Assembly (NCBI GenBank): GCA_029747585.1
Contig: JAPEVF010000765.1
Coordinates: 1 to 21,634 of the forward strand
DNA from: Pleurotus djamor
Lineage: Eukaryota > Basidiomycota > Agaricomycetes > Agaricales > Pleurotaceae
Direction of reading: 5' to 3'
DNA: 21,634 bases
In this document: piece after piece, positions 1 to 10,229 of the stretch
Numbering within the stretch: position 1 is the stretch's first letter
Layout: each line of letters starts with the position of its first letter
The notes under the pieces: generated by a model
Database searches by the model: none
The model's input: the letters and a program-made list of their open reading frames with translations, nothing else
What the model was told of the DNA's origin: nothing
Translations under genes and position numbers: made by a program

Positions 1-392
1 CGTGACAAGCGCAGGAGGCCTTAAGGCGGAGGATTTGACCAAGGCTATTGCGAAGGCTAAATTTTCTGCAGCTAGCTCCGTTGAGAGTCGGGATGGTCTT
101 GCTGCCTTGGTTGGTTCTAAGGTAAGTATCTTTTCTTGATGTTCCACAATCAATCAACTAAAATGCTCCTTAGATCCTGAGTGGTTCAGAGGCTTCTCTT
201 GATGCTACGTTTGCTTCGTTGGACAAAGTGAACGCTTCGGCTGTTTCGAAGGTGTGTACTTGATGTTTTCGCTCGTGATCATCTCTTGACAAATATCACT
301 AGTTGGCTTCGACACTGATTGCTTCCAAACCCACGTACGTTGCTTTGGGAGATGTTTCGGCTCTCCCCTTCGCCGATGAGCTAGGCCTATGA
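1..392 (+). CDS. QCR2: Ubiquinol-cytochrome c reductase core subunit 2, C-terminal part (partial at left edge)
   Basis: Three exons are readable: 2-121, 174-251 and 303-392, separated by phase-0 introns at 122-173 and 252-302 with GT...AG ends. The protein ends with a tail containing PTYVALGDVSALPFADELGL. This resembles the end of the core 2 subunit of mitochondrial complex III, a non-catalytic relative of the M16 processing peptidases, in which the chain closes with a short 'GDxxxLPxxDEL' strand. The protein sits on the matrix side of the inner mitochondrial membrane and helps assemble the bc1 complex. Only about 95 residues are in the window; the start lies to the left. The related alpha subunit of the mitochondrial processing peptidase is the main alternative, but the final DEL-type ending fits core 2 better. 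The family call rests on the C-terminus only. Confidence 0.75.
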
Positions 393-781
393 GAAGGGTG
401 TCTTGTGCAGTAGTCCGTCTTCACCGCAATACACAAATTTTAGATAATGCTCCCATGCACGGGTTTTGCGTGCTCGGCTAAGAATAGCTCCATCACAATG
501 ACTCGTCTTACCCCCCGAAACACCATGGGGTCCATGATGTGAGTCATTCGCTGGTATGTTCTTGCTCATCCTTTGCAGGTTGCTCCGCAATCTGTTGATT
601 CCTGGCTCATCGGTGGCGCCTAGTGATCAACCATGACTGCGATTTGCGGTGCCGCAGTTCTCAAAACTTTGCATCCTATCTATAGTGATCGTTTGCGAAT
701 ATATAGGTTGTGCAAGATGGACGGGGATTCGACATTCCATCGATACCAAGCACTTTTCAAGCCACCTACACATTTGCGAAG
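393..781. other. Intergenic: 3' UTR of the complex III gene and 5' region of the next gene
   Basis: No coding region is supported here. The stretch holds the trailer of the upstream gene and the probable promoter and 5' UTR of the small gene starting at 782. An open frame on the minus strand (387-590) has no recognisable protein character. Confidence 0.5.
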
Positions 782-1189
782 ATGTTCTCGACTTCGACCT
801 ACCCTTCGAACGCTTCGATCCACTCTGCTACACCTTCAACATCGAGCGTAGCTCCATTGCAGTCGTCCACGCTTAAGAAGGACTACTCTGCAGCCTTTGG
901 TTCCCTCCAAACCACATACGGTTTTGGACCTGGACCAAGCGCGTTGACTTCGTCGAGCCCTGCTCCGAAGCAACAGTCAAAACAATCGAAAACTTCATTA
1001 CGGGTTTTCACCTCACGCCTAACATCATCATCATCTTCGCCCTCACCATCGAACCCACAATCATCTTCGCTTCCGTCGTCATCCCGTTCGTCTAAGCCTC
1101 CTTCCGCAAACGGGAAGGACTTCGAAGCTGCCTTTGGCACGCTTTCCCAGTCAATGGGCACGTGTATACCGTCAAACGGTTCGCTGTGA
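782..1189 (+). CDS. Small Ser-rich protein with two KD[Y/F]xAAFG motifs, unknown function
   Basis: A single open frame of about 135 residues. I chose the methionine at 782 (MFSTSTYPSN...); the same frame is open upstream to 710 but that part has no protein character. The sequence holds the same short motif twice: KDYSAAFGSLQTTYGFG near residue 33 and KDFEAAFGTLSQSMG near residue 115. Between them lies a low-complexity linker very rich in serine, proline and threonine. Small proteins carrying this motif occur in basidiomycete genomes as conserved hypothetical proteins, as far as I can recall; no function is known to me. There is no signal peptide or membrane segment. The second copy breaks off before the YGFG end seen in the first, so a missed intron at the 3' end or true divergence is possible. 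Confidence 0.6.
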   Translation: MFSTSTYPSNASIHSATPSTSSVAPLQSSTLKKDYSAAFGSLQTTYGFGPGPSALTSSSPAPKQQSKQSKTSLRVFTSRLTSSSSSPSPSNPQSSSLPSSSRSSKPPSANGKDFEAAFGTLSQSMGTCIPSNGSL

Positions 1190-1493
1190 TGGTCCACATC
1201 TCAAGCACATACTACCCCATGAGTTCAAGCATGCGATGGTGCAGCAGGATTAAAGGACATATCAACGTACCACTAAATGGTTATGAAGACATTCTACTTA
1301 GACGTATACTTTTAGTGCGGAGAATACCTATATTACTTATACTCGATTATAGTTCAAGTTGTATTGGGTTCATGGTGGTTATCGGTGCAGGCGCTTATAT
1401 CTGGAGACTCTTTACTTTCCTACCTAATTGACCTTTCGCCGAATATATCATTCGCAACGCGTATCGCTTGAATTTATCATCGTAAACGACCCA
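1190..1493. other. Intergenic region, no gene seen
   Basis: AT-rich, with stops in all frames of interest. It probably holds the terminator of the small upstream gene and the promoter of the phosphoesterase gene. Confidence 0.5.
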
Positions 1494-2806
1494 ATGGACG
1501 CGCATTTGGGTGCTCGTGGGCTCCGAGGTGGGTTTCGCGGCCGTGGCTACTCGTTTCAAGCGTCTGGGGACGGACACGGTGAGTAGATTGGATTTCACAG
1601 GTATATATGCGTCCGATTGAGCTCAATTAGGTCCGAGCACGCCTGGAAACGCGTCGAACAATGGGTTTCGAGGTGGTCGCGGAAGGGGTCGAGGCAGAGG
1701 CTTTGGGAATCCACGAACTCCTGCCCCGAGACCGACACACTGTGTGGCCGTTTCCTGATCTTTCTATGCTCGCGTCGCTCATTATGTGGCCCTTGTGCAG
1801 TTCTTGCGATTCCTCTAGCACGTTTGATGTCTTATCTTTGATTTCGTCGTGGCTAAGACTGCTGTTTTATATAGGGAACGCACTCCATTCTCCGTCAGCG
1901 CGTTGCCAAGTTCACAGATGCACTTCTCGACAATGACCCACCCATTGATGGCTTGGAGAAAGGGATTGTGGTCGATCCTCGGAGGCTGCATTTCACCCTC
2001 GGCGTCATGTCGCTTCGGGGACCAAATGATGCAGATACGGAGGATAAACGGCCTGTCCAAGATGCCCTCGATCTATTGAAATCACTCAAGCCCCAAATTC
2101 TTGGTATTCTCAACCCAGATGGAGTGCAACAAAGTCAAACACCTTCCCAGTCGACCTTTCAGCCATTGCGTATCCCACTGACCACGCTGGATATACTGAA
2201 GCCTGAGAAGAACGGCGGTGCCAACGTTTTATGGGTTGGTCCTGACGTGAGCGTCCTCTCCGGGAAAAAATCAGCGATGATAGAAGACCAATATCACTCC
2301 TCGGAAATCGAAGATTTGGCCAAGTTGGTACAAGTGAGCGGTCAGTCCATGCTACAATTTTGATGGCCGTCTTTCGTCATACTTGGTTGCAAATTAGACT
2401 TGATCCATCAAACGTTCAAAAGACAAGGGTTCGTCGTGGACTCTCGTCCTCTGAAAGTGAGTCAAAGATAGCGACATGGGAAGCTTTCAGCATTTTGACT
2501 GCATCGCATCAACAGCTTCACTGTACGTTGGTGAACACTGCCCACCGGAAAGTTCGTGGAGTACCCTTTGGTTATCAATCTATTCTTGCGTCGCAAGCTC
2601 TGAGAACACTTCGCGTACGGGATAATGGCACTGCATTGGACCGGACTCTTCTCACCCCCAAGCCATCTTCCTCTCCCTTCGAGCCCATCCCAATTAATCT
2701 CGGGACATGGTCGGCAAGAGAAGTCCAAATCTGCATCATGGGGAGTCATGGGCCAGAGAACGAGTACGTGAGCGTTGGTGGAATACGGTTGGATAACTTG
2801 GAATAA
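1494..2806 (+). CDS. 2H phosphoesterase (ASCC1/AKAP7-like domain) with RG-rich N-terminus
   Basis: Six exons give 342 residues in one consistent frame: 1494-1578, 1631-1741, 1801-1817, 1875-2340, 2398-2456, 2516-2806. Residues 1-60 are rich in Arg-Gly (FRGRGYS, then GGRGRGRGRG), as in RNA-binding RGG boxes. The rest matches the 2H phosphoesterase fold of ASCC1 and AKAP7. The start strand is PTHFLAIPL. The first catalytic motif is RLHFTLGVMSL (H110, T112). The second is LHCTLVNTAHRK (H248, T250), preceded by the helix DLIHQTFKRQGFVVDSRPLK. Both HxT motifs are intact, so an active enzyme on 2',3'-cyclic or similar phosphodiester ends of RNA is plausible. ASCC1 in animals works with the ASC-1 complex in alkylation repair; that role is not shown here. 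The third exon is only 17 nt, and the intron after it starts with GC rather than GT (1818-1874); no GT donor keeps the frame. Confidence 0.82.
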
Positions 2807-3142
2807 CGCGTGTACACTCCCACTTCCAACACCTCTTGGTAAGGTTGCGGGCTATCAGTGATGACCGCAAGTTGATTGCAAGGCGCCCACTGGACAGATA
2901 CAGCGCTCATAAATCATACTCCCGTTTAGCTGCTGGGACATTGTTTTCGCCGTTTTGGGTATCTTCTACCCCCGGAAGTATTTTGCATGTGCCTATACCT
3001 GCCTCATGGGACGCGTTCCTGTTTTTCGACGTGGGAACGGCCGTAGTGAACGTTGATACAACAAACAGCCATTCGTCCTACTCGGTTTATGATATGTGCA
3101 ACCATCTCGTGTTCCCAGAGAGTCTAGTTGGCCCATTGTATC
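2807..3142. other. Intergenic region, probable promoter of the DUF6534 gene
   Basis: An open frame crosses this stretch (from about 2836) but its translation shows no family features, and it runs into the start of the next gene in another frame. I see no gene here. Confidence 0.45.
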
Positions 3143-5047
3143 ATGTCTTCGTCCCCGTCAATCCATGAAACCTTGGGTGCAGCCTTTGTCGGTCTCTTGG
3201 TTGGCACGATGTTGGTGCAATCTCTCATGCCTTCTTCCGGTCGACCTGCTTGCTAATTCCCCGAACTTAACAGATTGTATGGAATCAGCATTCTCCAGGC
3301 GTACCAATACTTTATGAGGTATCCTCATGACAGTAGGATGAAGAAGTTTTGGGTAAGCGATCGGAAGTCTTTAGATAGTGACGTTTACCTGGTTCTCATG
3401 CACTCCTNCCCTTGCTAGGTTGTAATTCTATTGTAAAGGCGCCCCAGACATATAAATGTCTTTCGACGATGCTCACCTATCGCCCTGCCAGCTCTCTCGA
3501 CACAGTCAATGTCGTTTTCGCGATTCACTCGATGTATTATTATCTTATATTTCGGTTTGGGGAAGTGGAAGCTTTGCAGACGCTTGTATGGTGCGTATGG
3601 GTTCTCCTACATTCCACCTTGTTGATTGTGGCTGAGAGACGCGCTAGGAGTGTTAGAGTAAGTCCACCCTGTTATTGGAAGTAATACCATGCCTCATTCA
3701 TGAAATATCGCAGCCATTTGGTGTCGCTCATGTTCGTATACCTTGTCCCGAGCCCTGGTTGCCCGACTGACCCGTAGGATGCCTAGGTCTTGGTTATTTG
3801 GACTGTTCATGGGTCTGTCCTTTCCTCTCCATGCAATGCTCTCATCTTGCCGAGGGCTGACGTCAATTGGTCATATAGACTCTATTTGTGGAGGATCTGG
3901 CGGCGTAAGATGCTTATCTTGTTTGACACCCTCTCAGCGACTTACATCTCCATAATCTTGTAGTGACTAACAGTATCTTATATCTGAAAACATCCTTCGT
4001 CCGGGCCATTATGGTTGCTTTGATTGTTATCGTCTTTGTAGCGTTTGGTAAGGTTGCGCTTTCCACCGATCTCGTGGACTAGGCTCATTCGACCCATCGC
4101 AGCTGCTGGTGTTGGTACGCATTCGTAATTTCGCTGTCCGTTTCAATGCTTACCGTTCGTTTGTTTCGTTCAGTATACTTAGTCGAGCTGTGAGTGACCC
4201 GGTCAGGGTGAAAGTGGTTCGCTTCTGACGCACTTTCTTGAAGGGAGAAACTCCAGTCCCTCCTCATTCCACCTTCCTTCGCGGTGAGCGCGGTTTCCCC
4301 AAGGCCATCGTGCGTATACTCATTGTATCTCTAGTGGGTTATACTATTCCCAGGATGTCTTGTCCCTCTGCTCATTGACATGAGCATCGCCGCTATGATG
4401 TGCTTCCTATTATGGTCGCGCCCAACATCTGACGTCCCGAGGTTTGTTCCCCTAGTTAAAATACCTTTGCCTCCGCTGATTTTTCGCTTCTTCAGCCGTA
4501 TGGACGCTGTCATAATAGTAATTGTTCGATATGTTGTCAGTACTGGCCTTCTCACGAGGTATGCGTATGATTCGGTCTCTTTCACACCTCCGCATCTAAT
4601 CCAGTGTTGGCAGCATGATGAAGCTGGCGTACCTCCTCCTCGTAAGTTATGGACCATCATCTGAGAAGAATCCAGAGTTTCTAATACTCTCAAAATCCTT
4701 TCAGTTCTCCGCACGGCCTGATACCCTTCTATTCCTGGGGGTGGAATTTTCGGGAACGCGATGTGGGTTGCCCCTATATTCCTCAGTGATGATATGCTGA
4801 TTCTTCTGCGAACCATAGTATACGTCAACTCTTATCTTGCCTTGTACGTACCCGAAGTGTGTTGGTCACATGCGACGACCATCCCTCACCCTACATGTGC
4901 AGACTCAATGCTCGAGACTATCTCCGCAACTCCCTTGAACCCAACGCATCGCTCCAGACGCCCAGCGACATGCAGTTGCAGTTCCACCATCAAAGCTCGC
5001 GGTACTCGACCTTGGAGGTACGCGAAAGATCGCAGGACGTACCATAG
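3143..5047 (+). CDS. DUF6534 multi-pass membrane protein
   Basis: The start MSSSPSIHETLGAAFVGLLVG is followed in phase by LYGISILQAYQYFMRYPHDS, SLDTVNVVFAIHSMYYYLI, VLVIWTVHGLYLWRIWR, then MSIAAMMCFLLWSRP, MDAVIIVIVRYVVSTGLLT and VYVNSYLALLNARDYLRNS. These blocks follow the order of the DUF6534 family, a group of about seven-span membrane proteins expanded in mushroom-forming fungi, function unknown. Exons that close in phase are 3143-3210, 3274-3352, 3419-3432, 3492-3590, 3648-3657, 3714-3731, 3787-3812, 3879-3904 and 3964-4047; five of these are 26 nt or shorter. Junctions between 4048 and about 4354, and between about 4740 and 4800, could not be resolved, so a defect in either place is not excluded. 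The tail after NARDYLRNS is polar and likely cytosolic, and ends at TAG 5045-5047. Confidence 0.75.
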
Positions 5048-5397
5048 CATCTCAATTCTCGACGTTCATGTGCGACCTATGTATGCCTCTTCGCTTAGCA
5101 ATATGTTTTTCGCCTGGGAAGAACTTGCCGAATGTCGTCACGCTGTCCGCGCCCCGTGGACGTGGGTGTTAGGATTTGCAGTGGTATTTGCCTCTAATGT
5201 GTGAATAGCAACAACATGCCTGTGTTGTCACCATCTGCCTCGAAGCTTCTACCATGCGCTTCTCCCGCTTCGCGAGTTCTCGCACATGCTTCAACCAGGC
5301 CTGCCATCGTCACTCACTTGTTGCAGGTTGATCAACGCCCCAACATAAAGCTATCGCCCAACCGCATCTTCTCGAGAGGGTGGCCTCGTCACAGAGT
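5048..5397. other. Intergenic region, promoter of the glycoside-hydrolase-like gene
   Basis: Open frames continue through this stretch on the plus strand but none has a recognisable protein signature. It separates the end of the DUF6534 gene from the signal peptide of the next gene. Confidence 0.45.
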
Positions 5398-7730
5398 ATG
5401 TTGATGCAGCCTGGCTTTTGGAAGGTATTTGGTGGTGTCGTTGCCGTTGGCCTCCAGGTTACAGGTGCCCACGGTCAGACATGGTGAGCCCCTCCCGAGT
5501 CTCTCTGTATAAGGATACCCATCAGTCTCTTCATTTGCGTCTTTTAGGTGTGGCAAACATTACATGTCGACTTCGCCGATAGTCCCGCCAGGTGGCCAAT
5601 TCCAGATGCCTCCCGCGACTGCCACCCCATTTCTTGCCCTTCGTTGCGCCCCTGCTCTCCGGCCATACCTACCTGCTGATGCTGATTCTCCGGATGGTGT
5701 TTTCTCCACTAACGCAATCCTCATCGATACGCCCGTCCGTTTCGTTCAGCTACCTGGCTCAACTCCCATTGAGATACAATCTGCGTATCCTGATCTTGAA
5801 GTGACCGTCTCTATCAACGGAAAGACCATTGCTTCGGGCAACGTCCCTTTGAATGCCACTAAACATGCATTACCCTTTTCTCTCAAACCCCTCACACCCC
5901 AGAACACCCCTTTCAACTTGTCATGTTCGGCAAGGCTACCTTCATCCCCACCCCAAACTTTCCACGCATCTGGCGCCTTGTCTTTCCTACCAAATCCTCC
6001 CTCGGGTATCGCATCCGTTACGAAAATGGATCTTCGCACTGGAGCGTTGTTAGCTCGTCCCGCTGATGGTAAGGGTGGCGACTTTTCCCCTGTCTTCCCC
6101 ATCGGTTTTTACACCCAATTCGACAATTACTTGGCGAAGAACCTCAGCGTGCTCAATGAATTGAAGGCACAAGGGTACGTAACCTTCTTCATGAATTCAT
6201 TTATCGAGAAACCTCACATGCCCCATCCTCTCATAGGTTTACAATTGTAAGGTCATCTGCGCTCTGGATCCTTGCCGTAATCGGTAAACCTATGTTTTCA
6301 GGTTCACCCGATCCCCAACTTCAATGACCCTGTGGCTCTGAATGCTGTGTTGGACCGGATGCAAGAAGTTGGACTGTACCTGATGTACGACATGCGCAAG
6401 TGAGTAACCGAATAACTTGCTTTACACGTTGGCCTCTAACCAGTCTATGACAGTACGTACATGAATACAACATCGGTTACAGCTCAAGTCAACAACATCA
6501 AGTCTCGTCCGAATCTGTTGCTGTGGTATACGGCAGATGAACCAGATGGGACGTCAGATCCTTTGGACGCCACAGCTAATGCGTACAACTTGATCACATC
6601 TCTGGATGGTGGTCCTTCCTCCGCCGTTACAATAGGTGGTGCAGGTTACCACCCCGTTTCCCTTGTTCTCAATTGCGAGAATTTTGATTTCACCGCGTAC
6701 ACATCTGGGTCAGATATCGTTATGCAAGTAAGTTACTTCAGCTTAATTACTCGGAATCGATCTAAACTCTGTGCGTCAGGATACCTATATGATCGGAAAC
6801 AATGTCACATTCTCCTCCCAGTGGCATACACCCTGCACGGTTGACTATGGAGATTGCGGGTGAGTCTCAAACAAAACGACTTCTCCAGTTTTTATCTGAT
6901 TTTTTTTCTTAGGTGTGACAACTGTGTTGGAGAATTCGAAGATATCTCCCGACGGATGGATGAATTCGCTGAACGCCTCTTCATTAATGGATGGGATCGG
7001 ACCAAGGCCGTTTGGACCGTGCCTCAGGCATTCGGGCTTGAGACCTATTGGAAGCGTCTTCCTACCGGAAAAGAATTCATCGTCCAATCCTTACTCGGGG
7101 TGAATCACGGCGGACTTGGCATCGTGCCTTGGGACGACCCGACACCCGCTGACATCAAGGCTTCCGCTTCAGCGCTCGCATTGGCCCTACCTAAGATGAC
7201 ACCCTTCATCTTCAACCCAGAAGCCACTATCCGACGTCTAGTCGTAAACCGCGTTGACATAGGGCTTTGGACCGTGGGGAAGGATACCCTCGTCGTTGGA
7301 ACCAACATGAATTACGCCGAGGTTTCTGTGGGATTGTCGAACCTGCCTAACGGCCTTGGGATGGGTGTCACAATTACCCAAGTTTTTAATAGCGATGCCA
7401 GGACAAATACCAACAACAGCGGCTTCACCTTTGAAGAAGTTGGTAGCGGTGCTTGGGTTTTGTCCAAGAGGTAAGCCAACCTGGCGGCGCTGCTTCGAAA
7501 CCCCATATACGTACACCATCTCTGTACCCAAGTAATGTCGCTTTTGGTGCTCGGTCCTTCCGGCGAATAAAATNAAAAAACTCACTGTCTGTTTTAGTGA
7601 ATCGTCAAGTCAAGAGCAATCGCCGTCTAATTCCACAAGCCATGAACACAGGCTTCTCTCACCGTCTCGATCCGAACTTGCTTTACTCCTCGTGGTCATC
7701 GACATGCTTCTGATAGCCTCGTTGTTGTAA
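5398..7730 (+). CDS. Secreted glycoside-hydrolase-like protein with C-terminal membrane or GPI anchor
   Basis: Eight exons give 621 residues in one frame: 5398-5483, 5548-6174, 6237-6246, 6302-6399, 6454-6727, 6780-6859, 6913-7470, 7598-7730. Residues 1 to about 26 form a signal peptide (hydrophobic GGVVAVGLQVTGAHG). A second start, ATG at 5404, is in the same frame. A beta-sandwich-like N-terminal part is followed by a likely TIM barrel with LYLMYDMRN, LLLWYTADEPDG, DIVMQDTYMIG, and a conserved cysteine cluster CTVDYGDCGCDNC. The acidic pair in WYTADEPDG is a candidate catalytic site by position only. This resembles a basidiomycete group usually annotated only as 'glycoside hydrolase superfamily'; substrate unknown. 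The last exon encodes a Ser-rich stretch and a hydrophobic end (ELALLLVVIDMLLIASLL), suggesting a GPI signal or tail anchor. The third exon is only 10 nt. The last intron (7471-7597) contains an N. Confidence 0.75.
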
Positions 7731-7813
7731 AGCGGCGTCACCCTCTCTTACATAGTATCCTTCCTTCTTATGCTCGCGCTTTCGGTACCGGAGTCGGACA
7801 AAGCTTGATACCC

Positions 7814-7819
7814 AATAAA
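7814..7819 (+). terminator. Possible poly(A) signal AATAAA of the glycoside-hydrolase-like gene
   Basis: AATAAA lies 83 nt after the stop codon of the plus-strand gene, in the 188-nt gap between two convergent genes. Fungal poly(A) signals are loose, so this is suggestive only. Confidence 0.4.
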
Positions 7820-7918
7820 TACAGAGATAGTTATATGTATGTAAATTGTATAACCAGTCATGTCGTTTGAATGTCGTGAGGTCATATAAAAATCGTCGTG
7901 ACTTATACCGAAGGCTTC

Positions 7919-10207
7919 CTATTTCCCAAGGTTCTTGCGGATGATATTCTGCAGAGAAACACCATCGTCCTGACAGGGAGATAAGTCATGCGTTTCACGA
8001 CGTACACGATAACAGAAGGTGTAATTACCTGATCAAGCGACCATGTGAAGCACCCCGCCATGCCATTTTGCTTCGCGAACAGAGCCTTGTCAGCCAAACT
8101 CCACGTATCGTCGTACGTCACGACGGTGCGACGAGACACATTGAACAGAAACTGAAAGGTTCGATTTAGTTAAGAAGAATTCCACGAAAGGGAAGAAGAG
8201 CCCTACTGGAGTATCACTGCAGTTGTCCCATGCTAAAGAAAAGCCTTTAGGACCGTGCAGTAGCAGGAGGGTAGTACCACGCACCCATGGTATATCCAGC
8301 ACCTTGTCCATAAGTGCCGTCGGACTTCTTGACCAAGGCACCGGAAGCTAAAATTGAATTGAACGGGATTTGCTGGCCAAACCAGCCGCTCAAATCTCCA
8401 TTTGCCTCCGCGACAACCTTGGTCTCTTGAGGTCGAGCATGAGCACCGTTCAAAAAGTGACGTTTTGGAGAATCTGCTGGCTCGTCATTCTGATGGAGGA
8501 GAAGCATATCTTCAGAAGGTAAAAGGCTTCCTGTAAGGTTGGTCCTCGTGCTCTGTGACACGTAGCCATACTAACAATTGGGGGAAGAGTAAGACCATGC
8601 TCCGAACGATGAAATGTGCGACTTACCAGAGGAAGACCAAGTAGGAGTTTACTCGCTGGGAAGCCTGCATTCTTCCACTGCGATAACGCCGCCTGGGCAC
8701 TGGCTTGTGGTTGAGTTGAGGTGCCACACAGGTTGCCTGCGATGATCTGTTTAACAATGAATGCCTCAAGACAGGTCATTATAGCTGCCCACCTAACGGT
8801 GCATTTGGTCCAGGGTTTGATGAAGCACCCCAAACGTCATAATTCCTACGAAGGCGGGGAGTTAGTGGGATCTATATAATTCATTTGAGAGACGCACATG
8901 ATGTTGACGTAGGTGAGCTGCGCGGCGTAGGAAGAAACACTAGTGAGTGGTCTGCCATTGGAGCCGAGCCAAGGAAGGTGGGGAACAGCGGCTGAGATTA
9001 TCTTGGAGCTACCTAGTGCTCCTCGTAGGGTCTGGAAGAAGCTGAGGAGGTTGGCAGCGTCAGCACTTGAGTGGGGATTACCAGCCCCAGTCGAGTTGGG
9101 GTATTCCTATTCAATGCTTAGAAGCTGCATTGGTTTCGAAGGAACAAGGATACGATACCCAATCAATATCAACACCTTATTGCGAAACTCGAGTGAGATC
9201 TGTGAGCATATCTGGGAGAGAACGGAACTAACCGTCAAGGCCGAAGGAGTTCACAGCACTGACAAGTGCATTCTTGAACGTGGTACGGTTCGCAGAACTG
9301 ATCACAGCTTGAGAAAACCAAGTACTACCGCCCCAACCACCTATGTGATGTGATTGAGAAAGCGGTCATGACGGAGGGGTCAGTAGCTTTACCAACTTAC
9401 CAACTGAGAGCACAATCTTAGTTCCCTTTCCACTATTGCGTGCGCTCGAGACCAACCGCCTAAGAATATCTTGAGCCCCAGAGTCCCACGTCAATGAAGA
9501 AGCAGAGTTCGGCATCGCAAAAGCTAACGGGGCGAGTTGACGGCGCATCAGAAATGTATCATCAACGAACAGATAGATGATCAGACGGAACCGACGACGG
9601 ACCGAAAAATAATATGTCGAATTTAGAGTAATCTATACCCTCAGGTGGGTGAGCTCCAGCAGACCAATCAGGATAATATGCAGCAGCGATGGGAGTTGCC
9701 ATAGTGCCCACTTGTGGGTCCTCTGTCTGGGAAAGCTCTGGGAGCGAAGTGAATTGAGCACCAGCCTTTCGGGAGAGCGTGGATGGTAAGACGTCCTCCA
9801 GGCTGAAATGGCGGGGCACGCTCGTGAGATCAATGGTCAGGAACTCATTGAGAGTTGGATGGTCCTTGAACTCGTCTGAGGCGATCAAGTCCCTCAAGTA
9901 GTTTTCAAGGCCAACTTTTCGTTCGGCAATGAGAGCATCGTCCGCCCATGCAGATGGAACGAACGCAGTAACCAGGAAGCGCTTAGGAGGAAGTTGAAAA
10001 GGGTCCTGAAGCGATTCGTGAAGCGTGATAAACTATCGACCTGAAGTGAGGGGGGATCGCGTCACTGGTGAGATTACTACACACCTCTGAGTAACGTTTG
10101 TCAACGACATGACGTTTCCCTCCAAGATTGACTTGGACAGAGTATAAAATGTGGGGTCGAGGAGAAGACGCAGTCGTGTGGCTGATAATTGTAACAGAAG
10201 GGGGCAT
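7919..10207 (-). CDS. PX domain fused to GH18 chitinase
   Basis: Twelve exons close in phase to 556 residues (5' to 3'): 10207-10085, 10032-9603, 9523-9401, 9340-9233, 9175-9159, 9106-8898, 8845-8793, 8736-8627, 8570-8285, 8244-8207, 8151-8029, 7969-7919. Residues 1 to about 107 look like a phosphoinositide-binding PX domain: SVTIISHT start, KRYSEF with the lipid-contact arginine, the QLPPKR loop, and ERKVGLENYLRDL. A linker leads into GH18 at about residue 152 (AAYYPDWSAG), followed by IVLSVGGWGGSTWF, the catalytic motif DGVDIDWEYP (D261, D264, D266, E268 all present), YVNIMNYDVWG, LLLGLPLYGYVS and the end strand GMAGCFTWSLDQ. The enzyme should cut beta-1,4-linked GlcNAc in chitin. No signal peptide is seen, so the protein appears cytosolic and may bind endosomal membranes. 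PX and GH18 share the exon 9603-10032 without a stop. An ATG at 9702 could give a standalone GH18 form, also without a signal peptide. Confidence 0.85.
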
Positions 10208-10229
10208 ATTGGAGTTGGCTGAAAACCCA

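Noticed and set aside
633..876. Two overlapping plus-strand open frames before the small repeated-motif gene
   Set aside because: They overlap each other in different frames, show no protein character, and cover what is better explained as 5' UTR.
883..1197. Minus-strand open frame of about 104 codons, acidic
   Set aside because: It is the antisense shadow of the Ser/Pro-rich gene; its Asp/Glu runs mirror the TCATCA-type serine codons.
3211..3273. A fourth GC-AG intron at the start of the DUF6534 gene
   Set aside because: A normal GT donor at 3211 keeps the frame and gives better family spacing (GTILYGIS), so no GC donor is needed.
4331..4828. Long minus-strand open frame across the DUF6534 gene
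   Set aside because: It is antisense to plus-strand exons that match a known membrane family.
8943..9353. Plus-strand open frame of 136 codons
   Set aside because: It lies antisense to GH18 exons, including the catalytic motif, and has no signature of its own.
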